In this document: positions 52,816 through 61,042 of the stretch, in pieces
How positions within the stretch are numbered: the stretch's first letter is position 1
Layout: each line of letters starts with the position of its first letter
From: Amycolatopsis decaplanina DSM 44594
Lineage (GTDB): Bacteria; Actinomycetota; Actinomycetes; Mycobacteriales; Pseudonocardiaceae
Direction: 5' to 3'
Length of the DNA: 64,000 nucleotides
Assembly (NCBI RefSeq): GCF_000342005.1
Contig: NZ_AOHO01000071.1
Coordinates: forward strand, 253,690-317,689
The notes under the pieces: model-generated
Seen by the model: the letters and a program-made list of their open reading frames with translations, nothing else
Databases searched by the model: none
What the model was told of the DNA's origin: nothing
Position numbers and translations under genes: made by a program

Positions 52816-53471
52816 CAGACTTCCCTTCCGGCCGAAGCCAGCTTTTCGACGCCCAGGAGTGCCTGTTCCCGCGACGCGATCCGGTCGGGGTCGCGCGGGC
52901 TCAGCCGCGGGTCGACGAGAGCGTTCGTGAGCTCGGCGTTCAAGAACGTGACGTCGTGGACGTCGTAATGCCCGGCGAAGAAGTCGCGCAGGTAGCGCTC
53001 GTGATGGTCGACCGGCTCCCGCGGCGTGCCGGGCAGGTAAGTGCCGCCACGCGCTCCCGCGACCACGAAAGCCTTGCCCGCCAAGGACATCTTCGGGAAC
53101 GTCACCTGGTCGATCCACAGCTTGAGCGTCGCGGGGATCGAGAAGTTGTACATCGGCGCCCCGATCAGCACGACGTCGGCGGCGAGCAGTTCGGCCAGCA
53201 GCGGCTCGATGACCGCCCAGGCCTCGCGCTGCTCCGGCGTCTTCACCACCGAGGCGTAGCCGGCCGGATCGGTGATCCCGGCCTGGAGGAGGGCGTCGCA
53301 GATCTCGGTCCATGCCTGGCCGATCGGCGGCACCGGATCGGCGGCCACGTCGCGGTAGGTGTAGCCCGCGCCAGGGTTCGCGGCACGCCAGACCTCGGCG
53401 AAACGAGCACTCAGCTCGCGGGAGAACGACGCGCTGCGGGCACTGGAGTCGAGGTGGAGAAGGTGGCTCAT
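52815..53471 (-). CDS. FMN-dependent NADH-azoreductase (AzoR-like)
   Basis: A 218-residue flavodoxin-like oxidoreductase: LLHLDSSARSASFSRELSARF (FMN phosphate loop), APMYNFSIPATLKLWIDQ (the conserved PMYNF motif), and AGARGGTYLPGTP. AzoR-type enzymes reduce quinones and azo compounds with NAD(P)H and FMN. ATG 53471 is 93 bp from the divergent tetR gene, with two operator-like palindromes between; the exporter gene is coupled downstream. Confidence 0.85.
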   Translation of the reverse strand: MSHLLHLDSSARSASFSRELSARFAEVWRAANPGAGYTYRDVAADPVPPIGQAWTEICDALLQAGITDPAGYASVVKTPEQREAWAVIEPLLAELLAADVVLIGAPMYNFSIPATLKLWIDQVTFPKMSLAGKAFVVAGARGGTYLPGTPREPVDHHERYLRDFFAGHYDVHDVTFLNAELTNALVDPRLSPRDPDRIASREQALLGVEKLASAGREV

Positions 53472-53490
53472 CGGGGCCTCCCGGACGATG

Positions 53491-53546
53491 AAGTGGACAC
53501 GGCGTCCACTTGCTTCGCCGGGTACAAGTGGACGATGCGTCCGGAT
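53491..53546. promoter_or_regulatory. Twin operator sites between azoreductase and tetR genes
   Basis: Site 1, AAGTGGAC-N5-GTCCACTT (53491-53511), is a perfect 8-5-8 palindrome 20 bp upstream of the azoreductase gene. Site 2 begins with the same AAGTGGAC-N5-GTCC (53526-53546) and is degenerate at the far end; it ends 18 bp upstream of tetR. The two sites are 35 bp apart. The arrangement suggests a TetR dimer repressing both directions. Confidence 0.75.
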
Positions 53547-53564
53547 ATTCCCTAGGCTGCGAAC

Positions 53565-54152
53565 ATGCCGACGGAAGATCTGCTCGCGAACGGCCCGGGA
53601 CGGGAACGCTCGGACGCCGCCCGTAACCGCGCGAAGATCCTGAAGGCCGCCGAAGAGCTCTTCGCCGCACGTCCGGCCGCGGACGTCACCATGGAGGACA
53701 TCGCCAAAGCGGCCGGTGTCGGCCGCGCGACGCTGTACCGCCGCTACCCGGACCGCTCGGCGATCGCCGTCGCCCTGCTGGACGAACACGAGCGGGAACT
53801 CCAGGAGCGGCTGCTCACCGGCCCTCCCCCGCTGGGGCCCGGCGCGCCGCCCGCCGAGCGGCTGGCCGCGTTCTACACGGCGATGATCGGATTGCTCGCC
53901 CGGCACGCGCATCTCGTCCTCGGCACCGAGGTCGGGCACTCACGGTTCACCACCGGGCCGTACCGGCTGTGGCGCACCCATGTCCGCCATCTCGCCGAGC
54001 AGGCGAACGCGAAAGATCCGGACGCGCTCGCCGACATCCTGCTGGCACCGCTCGCCGCGGAGGTGTTCCTCCATCAAACGGGCGAGCTCGGCCTGAGTGC
54101 CGAACAGATCATCGACACCCTGACCGAGCTCGCCCGCCGAGCCCTCGCCTGA
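53565..54152 (+). CDS. TetR-family regulator
   Basis: A 195-residue repressor: ARNRAKILKAAEELFAARPAADVTMEDIAKAAGVGRATLYRRYPDRSAIAVALL is the TetR helix-turn-helix (about residues 20-72), followed by a helical ligand domain. It is divergent from the azoreductase-exporter pair and, by position, should control it. The inducer may be a quinone or other toxic electrophile. Its stop abuts that of the next convergent gene. Confidence 0.85.
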   Translation: MPTEDLLANGPGRERSDAARNRAKILKAAEELFAARPAADVTMEDIAKAAGVGRATLYRRYPDRSAIAVALLDEHERELQERLLTGPPPLGPGAPPAERLAAFYTAMIGLLARHAHLVLGTEVGHSRFTTGPYRLWRTHVRHLAEQANAKDPDALADILLAPLAAEVFLHQTGELGLSAEQIIDTLTELARRALA

Positions 54153-54551
54153 TCAGCCGGCGAGCCCGTCGACGACGAGCTTCATCACGGCTTGCCAGTG
54201 CTCGCGCTGCGCGGCACGCTCTTCCGGACCGGCGAGCCGCTCCTGATGGAAGACCACGACCGTCTTGCCCGGCCCGGCCGGACGGAGCCCCACCTGGACC
54301 GTGCTCTCGTGATCCCAGTCCTTCGGCCGCCAGGTGAGGCGGATCTTCTCGCGTTCGCGGTACCCGCGGACCTCGCCGACAGTGCCCTCGGCCGTCTCGT
54401 ACGGCGCGCCCTTCTCCGGTTCCAGCCGCACGTCGCCCAGCCAGGCGGCCAGGCCCGGACCTGAGAGGTACTCCCAAACCTGCTCCAGCGGATACGCCAC
54501 CGTCTTGGAGACGCCGATCTCCCAGCCCGCGTCCTTCGTCTTGCCGATCAT
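54153..54551 (-). CDS. SRPBCC/AHSA1-like protein
   Basis: A 132-residue protein with VSKTVAYPLEQVWEYLSGPGLAAWLG, VRGYREREKIRLTWRPKDWDHESTVQVGL and a final FHQERLAGPEERAAQREHWQAVM segment, the AHSA1-type SRPBCC layout. Some members bind hydrophobic ligands and sit next to their regulators. ATG 54551 is favoured by GGAGGC spacing. It is divergent from the CGNR regulator across a symmetric operator. Confidence 0.75.
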   Translation of the reverse strand: MIGKTKDAGWEIGVSKTVAYPLEQVWEYLSGPGLAAWLGDVRLEPEKGAPYETAEGTVGEVRGYREREKIRLTWRPKDWDHESTVQVGLRPAGPGKTVVVFHQERLAGPEERAAQREHWQAVMKLVVDGLAG

Positions 54552-54563
54552 CACGCCTCCGCT

Positions 54564-54606
54564 GTAACCGTCTTACCTGGTTTCTGAAACCGACTATAGT
54601 GGTTAC
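54564..54606. promoter_or_regulatory. Nested symmetric operator between SRPBCC and CGNR genes
   Basis: The perfect palindrome GGTTTCTGAAACC (54579-54591) is flanked, at exactly 9 bp on each side, by GTAACC (54564-54569) and GGTTAC (54601-54606), giving a 43-bp element symmetric around 54585. Its right end touches the CGNR start codon, and its left end is 12 bp from the SRPBCC start. It probably binds a regulator dimer or tetramer and controls both genes. Confidence 0.7.
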
Positions 54607-55206
54607 ATGACTCCGGGAACAAGACTGCTCGTCAACGCCCAGGGTGAGCGGTACCGGTTCGATCCGGGCAGCCTCTGCCTCGAACTCATGCTGACCGGCG
54701 GCCCCGGCCCGTACGAGCGCTACGAGATCGCGCACACGCCGTCCGACCTGGCCGTCTGGTTCACCGGCTCCCGGCTGGCGCTGACCGCTCCCCTGACCGA
54801 AGTCCGGATCCGGCCCGCCGAACTCACCGCGCTCAAGGAGCTGCGCGACACGCTCTACCGCGTCGCGCCCACCCTCGCCCGTGGCGAAGCGCCGTCGGAC
54901 GACGACCTCGTCCTGCTGAACAGCGCGACCGCGGCGACCCTGCGGCCTCTCGTCGACCCGAAGACACGGCAGCTCGCCTGGGCGCCGCCCGTCACCGGGA
55001 ACCAACTCCTCGGCGCCGTCGCCCGCGACGCCATCGGCCTGGTCGCGGGCGAACGGTCCGGCCGCGTCCGCGAATGTTCCGCGGACGACTGCCATCTGCT
55101 GTTCTTCGACACCTCACGCTCGGGCAACCGCCGCTGGTGCTCGATGGAGCGCTGCGGCAACCGCGCCAAGATCCGGGCCTACCGGGCCCGCACCGAAACC
55201 ACGTGA
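54607..55206 (+). CDS. CGNR zinc-finger transcriptional regulator
   Basis: A 199-residue protein: N-terminal ABATE-like part (DPGSLCLELMLTGG...), helical middle, and a C-terminal finger REC-x4-DC, FDTSRSGNRRWCSMERCGNRAKIRAYRAR with four Cys and the CGNR signature. This is a common actinobacterial regulator family. Its ATG is part of the operator repeat, suggesting autoregulation. Confidence 0.85.
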   Translation: MTPGTRLLVNAQGERYRFDPGSLCLELMLTGGPGPYERYEIAHTPSDLAVWFTGSRLALTAPLTEVRIRPAELTALKELRDTLYRVAPTLARGEAPSDDDLVLLNSATAATLRPLVDPKTRQLAWAPPVTGNQLLGAVARDAIGLVAGERSGRVRECSADDCHLLFFDTSRSGNRRWCSMERCGNRAKIRAYRARTETT

Positions 55207-55224
55207 TCGCTAGGATTCCCGGCG

Positions 55225-56274
55225 ATGCAGGGTGAGGCGAAACTGGAACAGCGCGTCGTGGAGACGGCGGAGAAGCTGCTGTCCAAGCGGAAATCGGTGA
55301 CCGCGCTCGACATCCTGAACGGCATCGGCTGGCTACCGGACAACGTCCTCAAAGCCTGGCAGCAGGGCCGGATCCCCGTTCTGTCCGCGGCACTGCCGGT
55401 GAACGCGGAGAAACTGACCTTCGCGCTCGGTGCCCTGCAACGCTGGGTCGCGGCGAAAGGCCTCGAAGGGTCGGAGATCGAGCACGTCGGCGCGACCCGC
55501 GACCGGGCGGTCCTCCGGGTGACTTCCGGCGAACTCGCCGGTCTCGAACCGCTGTTCCGGACGCACTGGATCATGCCGGGGCTGTCCGCGGCCAAACGGG
55601 CACAAGTCGTCGCCCGGCAGCAGAAGGCGCCGGATCTCGTCGTCTCCGTGGCTTTGAAGGACTGGACCTGCGCCGACTGCGGCGGCACCGGCGATCTGTT
55701 GTTCCTGGAGAACGAAAAGCCGCACTGCCTCGACTGCGCCGACCTCGGTCACCTGGTCTTCCTGCCCTCCGGCGACACCGCTCTGACCCGCCGCGCGAAG
55801 AAGGCGAGCCGGCTTTCCGCGGTGGTCGTTCGCTTCAACCGGTCGCGGAAACGCAGTGAGCGGCAAGGTCTCCTGGTCGAGGACGCGGCGTTGCGCAGCG
55901 CCGAGGAACAATGCCTCGCCGACGAGGACGTCCGGGAACGACGCCGTGGCCGCGATCGCGAACGCCGCGCCCACGAGGACGTCGAGTTCACCGCCCGGTT
56001 CCACACCGCGATCACGGAGATGTTCCCCGGCTGCCCGCCGGAGCGAGCGCGCGCCATCGCCGAACACGCGGGCCTGCGCGGCAGCGGCCGGGTGGGCCGG
56101 TCCGCCGCCGGACGGGAACTGGCCGAACGAGCGGTGTTCCTCGCCGTCGTCGCCTCGATCCGGCATCTGGACACCGAGTACGACGACCTCCTGATGGCAG
56201 GCGTGGAACGGCAGGCGGCCCGCGACCGCATCCGCACCACCATCGACGCGGTGCTCGAACGCTGGCGATCCTGA
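55225..56274 (+). CDS. DUF2293-domain protein with zinc ribbon
   Basis: A 349-residue protein. The N-terminal 130 residues resemble nothing I know; DWTCADCGGTGD and HCLDCADLGHL form a four-Cys zinc ribbon (about residues 150-178); a basic segment (SRKRSERQG, RERRRGRDRERRAHEDVEF) precedes a C-terminal DUF2293-like helical domain (PERARAIAEHAGLRGSGRVGRSAAGRELAERA). The ribbon and basic stretch suggest nucleic acid binding. Function unknown. Confidence 0.7.
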   Translation: MQGEAKLEQRVVETAEKLLSKRKSVTALDILNGIGWLPDNVLKAWQQGRIPVLSAALPVNAEKLTFALGALQRWVAAKGLEGSEIEHVGATRDRAVLRVTSGELAGLEPLFRTHWIMPGLSAAKRAQVVARQQKAPDLVVSVALKDWTCADCGGTGDLLFLENEKPHCLDCADLGHLVFLPSGDTALTRRAKKASRLSAVVVRFNRSRKRSERQGLLVEDAALRSAEEQCLADEDVRERRRGRDRERRAHEDVEFTARFHTAITEMFPGCPPERARAIAEHAGLRGSGRVGRSAAGRELAERAVFLAVVASIRHLDTEYDDLLMAGVERQAARDRIRTTIDAVLERWRS

Positions 56275-56313
56275 CCGCTGTCACGTTCCGGGCGCGGGCT
56301 TCGTCCAGGGAGG

Positions 56314-56670
56314 ATGTTCACCGCATATCTCATCGTGGCCATCGTGACCATCGTGATCAACGCCGGGATCGCCGCCGCCGACTTCGCGCGTGCCCCGTTC
56401 GTCCTCGAGAACTCCGCCGCGGTCGACGTGCCCCCGTCCTGGATTCCGCCGTTGGCGTCGTTGAAGGCGGCGGGTGCGGCCGGGCTGCTGCTCGGTCTTC
56501 TCGGCGTGCCGTTCGTCGGGACCGCGGCGGCCATCGGGCTCGTGCTGTTCTACTTCGGCGCCGTTCTCGCCCACGTGCGCGCCCGCGTCCTCTACAACAT
56601 CGCCTTCCCAGGCGGCTTCCTGGCGCTGGCGGTGGCGACCCTTGTCCTCGATCTCGCTCAGGCCAGGTAA
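56314..56670 (+). CDS. DoxX-like membrane protein
   Basis: A 118-residue protein with four hydrophobic helices, including FTAYLIVAIVTIVINAGIAAADF, IPPLASLKAAGAAGLLLGLLGV, GTAAAIGLVLFYFGAVLAHV and FLALAVATLVLDL. The pattern fits the DoxX-like (PF13564) family of small membrane proteins with no settled role. Its 3' end overlaps the convergent kinase gene by 13 bp. Confidence 0.7.
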   Translation: MFTAYLIVAIVTIVINAGIAAADFARAPFVLENSAAVDVPPSWIPPLASLKAAGAAGLLLGLLGVPFVGTAAAIGLVLFYFGAVLAHVRARVLYNIAFPGGFLALAVATLVLDLAQAR

Positions 56671-57320
56671 GGACCGAAGTGCTCGGCGACGACGTCCGCG
56701 ACCGCCTCGGCGTCGTCCGTACCGTCGATCCAGAGCACCCGGATGCCGAGCCCGTTCGCGGTGCGGACGGCGTCCTCGGCGACGAGCCGATCCCGCGCGA
56801 TCCGATTGCGCCGCGCACGTTCGGGGTCGCTGACGCGATGCGTCGTCGCGGCGGCCCGGGGCAACACGCGAAGCTGATGCTCACGGAAGTCGTCGGTGGG
56901 CACCATCACGATCATCCGCCGCGGCGAATCCAGGAGCGGCGCGACGAGCTCCGGACGCAACCCCCAGCCCTCGGCGAGGATCGGGCGCCCGGAGACCAGC
57001 GCGCGCAGATCGTCCAGAGCCCATTCGAACCGCACCGGGAAACCGGCGATCGTGTCGGCGGCCATCTGTTCGGGCGCGGGGTCGACCCAGACGGTGTCCG
57101 GATCAGGATCCCTGATGGGCAACCCATCGCGGACGCGGCGGGCGATGCGGCGATCCTGATGGGCGCGGGCGTCGTGGAAGTCGTAGTGATAGACGGTGAT
57201 GCCGTGGCGGCGTGCGAGCAGCCGGGAGACGGTGGACTTCCCCGCCCACTGGCCGCCGCAGATCCAGAGCGCTTGACCGAGGGTACCGAACGGATCGACG
57301 ATTTCGCCGTCAGCGGTCAC
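56658..57320 (-). CDS. P-loop nucleotide kinase-like protein
   Basis: A 220-residue AAA_18/zeta-toxin-like kinase with Walker A GGQWAGKST at residues 22-30, a VYHYDFHDARAHQDRR segment with acidic residues that could hold the catalytic base, and RARRNRIARDRL late in the chain (lid arginines). Stand-alone small kinases of this kind often phosphorylate antibiotics, sugars or nucleotides; the substrate is not evident. No antitoxin gene is adjacent. Confidence 0.65.
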   Translation of the reverse strand: MTADGEIVDPFGTLGQALWICGGQWAGKSTVSRLLARRHGITVYHYDFHDARAHQDRRIARRVRDGLPIRDPDPDTVWVDPAPEQMAADTIAGFPVRFEWALDDLRALVSGRPILAEGWGLRPELVAPLLDSPRRMIVMVPTDDFREHQLRVLPRAAATTHRVSDPERARRNRIARDRLVAEDAVRTANGLGIRVLWIDGTDDAEAVADVVAEHFGPYLA

Positions 57321-57335
57321 GCACTCGCCTCCTGT

Positions 57336-57388
57336 GTCATGAAAGGGTCGTTCAGGACATACATCGTCCTGAACGACCCTTTCATGGC
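57336..57388. repeat. Palindrome (23-base arms, one mismatch, 7-base loop) after nrdJ
   Basis: Arms 57336-57358 (begins GTCATGAAAGGG, ends AGGAC) and 57366-57388 pair over 22 of 23 positions; the loop 57359-57365 is ATACATC. It lies 12 bp downstream of the nrdJ stop and 15 bp upstream of the kinase start, in the position of an nrdJ terminator. It shares geometry with the elements at 18162, 48113 and 52442. Confidence 0.8.
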
Positions 57389-57400
57389 ACTCGCTGAAAG

Positions 57401-60217
57401 TCAGCTACAGCCGGAGGTCGCTCCGCACCCCTCACAGGCGTAGCACGAACCAGCGGGCCGCATCTTCGTGCCGCAGGTCATGCAGAGCGGCGCGTCGGAG
57501 GCGGTGCCGAGGTTGAGTTCGACCAGTTCCGCCGTCGAATGCGCCACCTTGGCGGGCTCCGCGGCTGAAGAATCCACAGTGGACCGAAGCGCGTCGAGGT
57601 CGACGTTCTCCGGTTCCGAGACGGGAGCGGTGCCGTAGTTCGCCTCGACCTGCGCCGAGCGTTCGTCGGCGGTGAAGATGCCGAGCTGCGAACGCTTTTC
57701 GTACGGCAGGTAGTCCAGCGCCAGCCTGCGGAACAGGTAGTCCATGACGCTGGTGGCGATGCGGATGTCCGGGTCGTCGGTCATGCCGGCGGGCTCGAAG
57801 CGCAGGTTGGAGAACTTCGAAACGTAGAACTCGAGCGGGATCCCGTGCTGCAGGCCGACGGAGATCGACATCGAGAAGGCGTCCATCACGCCGGCGAGGG
57901 TCGATCCCTGTTTGCCGAGTTTCACGAAGATCTCGCCGAGGCCGTCGTCCGGATAGGAACCGGCGTGCAGGTAGCCCTCGGCGCCGCCGACGGTGAACGA
58001 CACCGTCTGGCTCGGGCGCTTCTTCGGCAGGCGCTTGCGGACCGGCCGGTACTCGACGACCTTCTCGGCCTGAGGCTCGGCCCTTTCCTTCTTGCCGGTG
58101 GACAGCGGCTGGCCGACCTTGCAGTTGTCACGGTAGATCGCGAGTGCCTTGAGGCCGTACTTCCAGCCCTGGAAGTAGATCTCCTCGACCTCTTCGACGG
58201 TCGCCGACTCCGGCATGTTGACCGTCTTGGAGATCGCGCCGGACAAGAACGGCTGCACCGCGGCCATCATCCGGACGTGCCCCATCGGCGCGATGGACCG
58301 CTCCCCCACCGCGCAGTCGAACACCTCGTAGTGCTCCTGGCGCAGGCCGGGGGCGTCGACGACGTGGCCGTGCTGGGCGATGTACTCGACGATCGCTTCG
58401 ATCTGCTCGGCCTGGTAGCCGAGCGCGGCCAGGGCGCGCGGGACGGTCTGGTTGACGATCTGCATCGAACCGCCGCCGACCAGCTTCTTGAACTTGACCA
58501 GCGAGAAGTCCGGCTCGATGCCGGTCGTGTCGCAGTCCATCATGAAGCCGATGGTGCCGGTGGGGGCGAGCACCGAGGCCTGCGCGTTGCGCCAGCCGCC
58601 GGCCTCGCCGAGTTCGATGCCGCGCTTCCATTCCTGGGTCGCGAGCGCGCGGACCGCGGCGTCGTTCGAGTGGTAGGTCCGCACCAGTTCGTTGGCCGCG
58701 GCGTGCTTGCGCATGACCCGCTGGTGCGCCTCGGCGTTGCGCGCGTAGCCCTCGTACGGCCCGACGACCGCGGCGAGTTCCGCCGAACGCCGGTACGAGA
58801 CTCCTGTCATCAGCGAAGTGATCGCGGCGGCGAGCGCGCGGCCGCCGTCGGAGTCGTACGCGTGCCCGAGCGCCATCAGCAGCGCGCCGAGGTTCGCGTA
58901 GCCGATGCCCAGCTGGCGGAACTTGCGAGTGGTGTCGCCGATCGCCTCGGTCGGGAAGTCGGCGAAGCAGATCGAGATGTCCATCGCGGTGATGACCAGC
59001 TCGACGGCCTTCGCGAACAGCGGCGCGTCGAAACCGCCGTCCTCGGTGGCGAACTTGAGCAGGTTCAGCGAGGCGAGGTTGCAGCTGGAGTTGTCCAGGT
59101 GCATGTACTCCGAACACGGGTTGGACGCGGTGATCCGGCCCGATTCGGGACAGGTGTGCCAGTCGTTGATCGTGTCGTCGTACTGCAGACCCGGATCGGC
59201 GCATTCCCAGGCGGCCTGCGCGATGGTGCGGAACAGCTTCTTGGCGTCGACCCGGTCGATGACCTCGCCGGTCGTCCGGGACCGCAGGCCGAAGTCGCCC
59301 TCGGTCTCGACGGCCTGCATGAACTCGTCGGAGACGCGGACCGAGTTGTTCGCGTTCTGGTACTGGACGGAGGCGATGTCCGAGCCGGAAAGGTCCATGT
59401 CGAACCCGGCGTCGCGCAGGACCTTGATCTTCTCCTCTTCGCGGGCCTTGGTCCGCACGAACTCCTCGACGTCCGGGTGATCGACGTCGAGAACGACCAT
59501 CTTCGCCGCGCGCCGGGTGGCGCCCCCGGACTTGATGGTGCCCGCGGAGGCGTCGGCGCCGCGCATGAAGGAGACCGGACCGGACGCGGTGCCGCCGGAG
59601 GACAGCAGCTCACGCGAGGAACGGATGCGGGAGAGGTTCAGGCCGGCGCCGGAGCCGCCCTTGAAGATCAGGCCCTCTTCGCGATACCAGTTGAGGATCG
59701 ACTCCATGGTGTCGTCAACCGAAAGGATGAAACACGCGCTGACCTGCTGCTTCGACGTCGTGCCGACGTTGAACCATACCGGCGAGTTGAAGCTGAACAC
59801 CTGGTTCAGCAGCATCCAGGTCAGTTCGTGCTCGAAGACCTCGGCGTCGGCGGGGCTCGCGAAGTAGCCGTGTTCGCGACCGGCGTTGACGTAGGAGTGG
59901 ACGACGCGGTCGATCAGCTGCCTCAGGCTCTGCTCGCGCTGAGGCGTGCCGACGGCGCCGCGGAAGTACTTGCTGGTGACGATGTTCGTCGCGTTGACCG
60001 ACCAGAAGTCGGGGAACTCGACACCGCGCTGCTCGAAGTTGACCGTGCCGTCGCGCCAGTTCGTCATCACGACGTCCCGGTTCTCCCAGGTGACCTGGTC
60101 GTACGGGTGGACGCCCTCGGTGGTGAAGACACGGCGCACGGTGAGCCCGCCGGCCTGCTTCTTCTTCCCGCTCGTCCGCGTTGTGGCCGGGGTGCCTGTT
60201 CCCACGGTCTCGGTCAT
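57401..60217 (-). CDS. nrdJ: Vitamin B12-dependent (class II) ribonucleotide reductase
   Basis: A 938-residue NrdJ: FNSPVWFNVGT, KGGSGAGLNLSRIRSS, SGPVSFMRGADASAGTIKSGG, NPCSEYMHLDNSSCNLASLNL and APTGTIGFMMDCDTTGIEPDFSL are the class II catalytic blocks, with active-site cysteines; the C-terminus has a zinc ribbon (CMTCGTKM...CYACEGCG) for re-reduction. It makes dNTPs with adenosylcobalamin and does not need oxygen. It follows nrdR by 34 bp on the same strand. ATG 60217. Confidence 0.95.
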   Translation of the reverse strand: MTETVGTGTPATTRTSGKKKQAGGLTVRRVFTTEGVHPYDQVTWENRDVVMTNWRDGTVNFEQRGVEFPDFWSVNATNIVTSKYFRGAVGTPQREQSLRQLIDRVVHSYVNAGREHGYFASPADAEVFEHELTWMLLNQVFSFNSPVWFNVGTTSKQQVSACFILSVDDTMESILNWYREEGLIFKGGSGAGLNLSRIRSSRELLSSGGTASGPVSFMRGADASAGTIKSGGATRRAAKMVVLDVDHPDVEEFVRTKAREEEKIKVLRDAGFDMDLSGSDIASVQYQNANNSVRVSDEFMQAVETEGDFGLRSRTTGEVIDRVDAKKLFRTIAQAAWECADPGLQYDDTINDWHTCPESGRITASNPCSEYMHLDNSSCNLASLNLLKFATEDGGFDAPLFAKAVELVITAMDISICFADFPTEAIGDTTRKFRQLGIGYANLGALLMALGHAYDSDGGRALAAAITSLMTGVSYRRSAELAAVVGPYEGYARNAEAHQRVMRKHAAANELVRTYHSNDAAVRALATQEWKRGIELGEAGGWRNAQASVLAPTGTIGFMMDCDTTGIEPDFSLVKFKKLVGGGSMQIVNQTVPRALAALGYQAEQIEAIVEYIAQHGHVVDAPGLRQEHYEVFDCAVGERSIAPMGHVRMMAAVQPFLSGAISKTVNMPESATVEEVEEIYFQGWKYGLKALAIYRDNCKVGQPLSTGKKERAEPQAEKVVEYRPVRKRLPKKRPSQTVSFTVGGAEGYLHAGSYPDDGLGEIFVKLGKQGSTLAGVMDAFSMSISVGLQHGIPLEFYVSKFSNLRFEPAGMTDDPDIRIATSVMDYLFRRLALDYLPYEKRSQLGIFTADERSAQVEANYGTAPVSEPENVDLDALRSTVDSSAAEPAKVAHSTAELVELNLGTASDAPLCMTCGTKMRPAGSCYACEGCGATSGCS

Positions 60218-60251
60218 GGGTCTTTACCTCACTCCCACGCGGGAGGCGGCA

Positions 60252-60740
60252 TCAGCCGTCTTTCGCGTCTTGATCGCTCTCGTCCGGTGTGGCAGCCATG
60301 GCCTCACGAAGGTCCGAGATCTCCTTCTCGAAGTCCTCGACCGAGGAGAAGGAGCGGTAGACACTGGCGAACCGGAGATAGGCGACGCCGTCGAGTTCGC
60401 GCAGGGGACCCAGGATCGCCAGGCCGACCTCGTGACTCGGGATCTCCGCCAGCCCCGCCGACCGGATCGACTCCTCGACCCGCTGCGCGAGCTGCTGCAG
60501 CGCGTCGTCGTCGACCGGCCTGCCCTGGCAGGCGCGGCGCACCCCCCGGACGACCTTGTCCCGGCTGAACTGCTCGGTGACCCCGGATCGTTTGACGACG
60601 GCGAGCACCATCGTCTCCGAAGTGGTGAAGCGCCGGCCGCAAGCGGCGCACGAGCGCCTCCGCCGGATCGCCTGACCCTCATCCACCTCTCGGGAGTCGA
60701 CGACCCGAGAGTCCGCATGCCGGCAGAACGGGCACCTCAT
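60252..60740 (-). CDS. nrdR: Transcriptional repressor NrdR
   Basis: A 162-residue regulator: zinc ribbon with Cys3, Cys6, Cys31 and Cys34 (MRCPFC...SCAACGRRF), then an ATP-cone domain with VVKRSGVTEQFSRDKVVRGVRRACQGR. NrdR binds ATP/dATP and represses ribonucleotide reductase genes. ATG 60740; the frame upstream to 60860 is not coding. Upstream lie DnaA-box-like sites. The nrdR-nrdJ arrangement puts the repressor in the operon of its target. Confidence 0.95.
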   Translation of the reverse strand: MRCPFCRHADSRVVDSREVDEGQAIRRRRSCAACGRRFTTSETMVLAVVKRSGVTEQFSRDKVVRGVRRACQGRPVDDDALQQLAQRVEESIRSAGLAEIPSHEVGLAILGPLRELDGVAYLRFASVYRSFSSVEDFEKEISDLREAMAATPDESDQDAKDG

Positions 60741-61042
60741 CCGCCGATCACCTTCCCCTCCGCGCCGGCCGGTCCCGAGTGGACGCCCGCCCCCGCCGCC
60801 ACGCAACGACGGGAAAGATCGACATGTGGATCGATCTGTGGACATCCGGCGGGTGAACACCGGCCAGCTGTGGACAACTGATACCGAGTCTACCCCAAGC
60901 TATGGACCAACTACAGCCATGTAACTACTACATATAGCGGTGGAGACTAGGTCGCAGGTCGAGCGCACGCAAGCGCAACGGACGGGCTCGATCGAACACG
61001 AAAGAGGAGCTCACCCACGGCGGGTGAGAGCGGCCTTCAGGA
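60741..61042. promoter_or_regulatory. nrdR upstream region with DnaA-box-like cluster
   Basis: Three TGTGGA cores in one orientation: TGTGGATCG (60825-60833), TGTGGACAT (60837-60845) and TGTGGACAA (60869-60877). The last is the exact reverse complement of the DnaA box TTGTCCACA, the second has one mismatch, the first three. They lie 85-137 bp upstream of nrdR. A short AT-rich stretch (60910-60937) is unusual for this genome and may contain the promoter. The rest of the 302 bp holds only the terminator below. Confidence 0.5.
61010..61028. terminator. Hairpin terminator of the LysM gene
   Basis: CTCACCC (61010-61016) and GGGTGAG (61022-61028) form a 7-bp GC-rich stem with a 5-base loop, 14 bp past the stop of the minus-strand LysM gene. 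No T-tract follows. Confidence 0.5.

Noticed and set aside
56658..57320. Zeta-type toxin of a toxin-antitoxin pair
   Set aside because: No small antitoxin gene precedes it; the upstream sequence is a palindrome and the end of nrdJ.
57845..60568. A 907-codon open frame on the plus strand
   Set aside because: It lies antisense to nrdJ; such long frames arise from third-position GC bias, and its translation has no recognisable domain.
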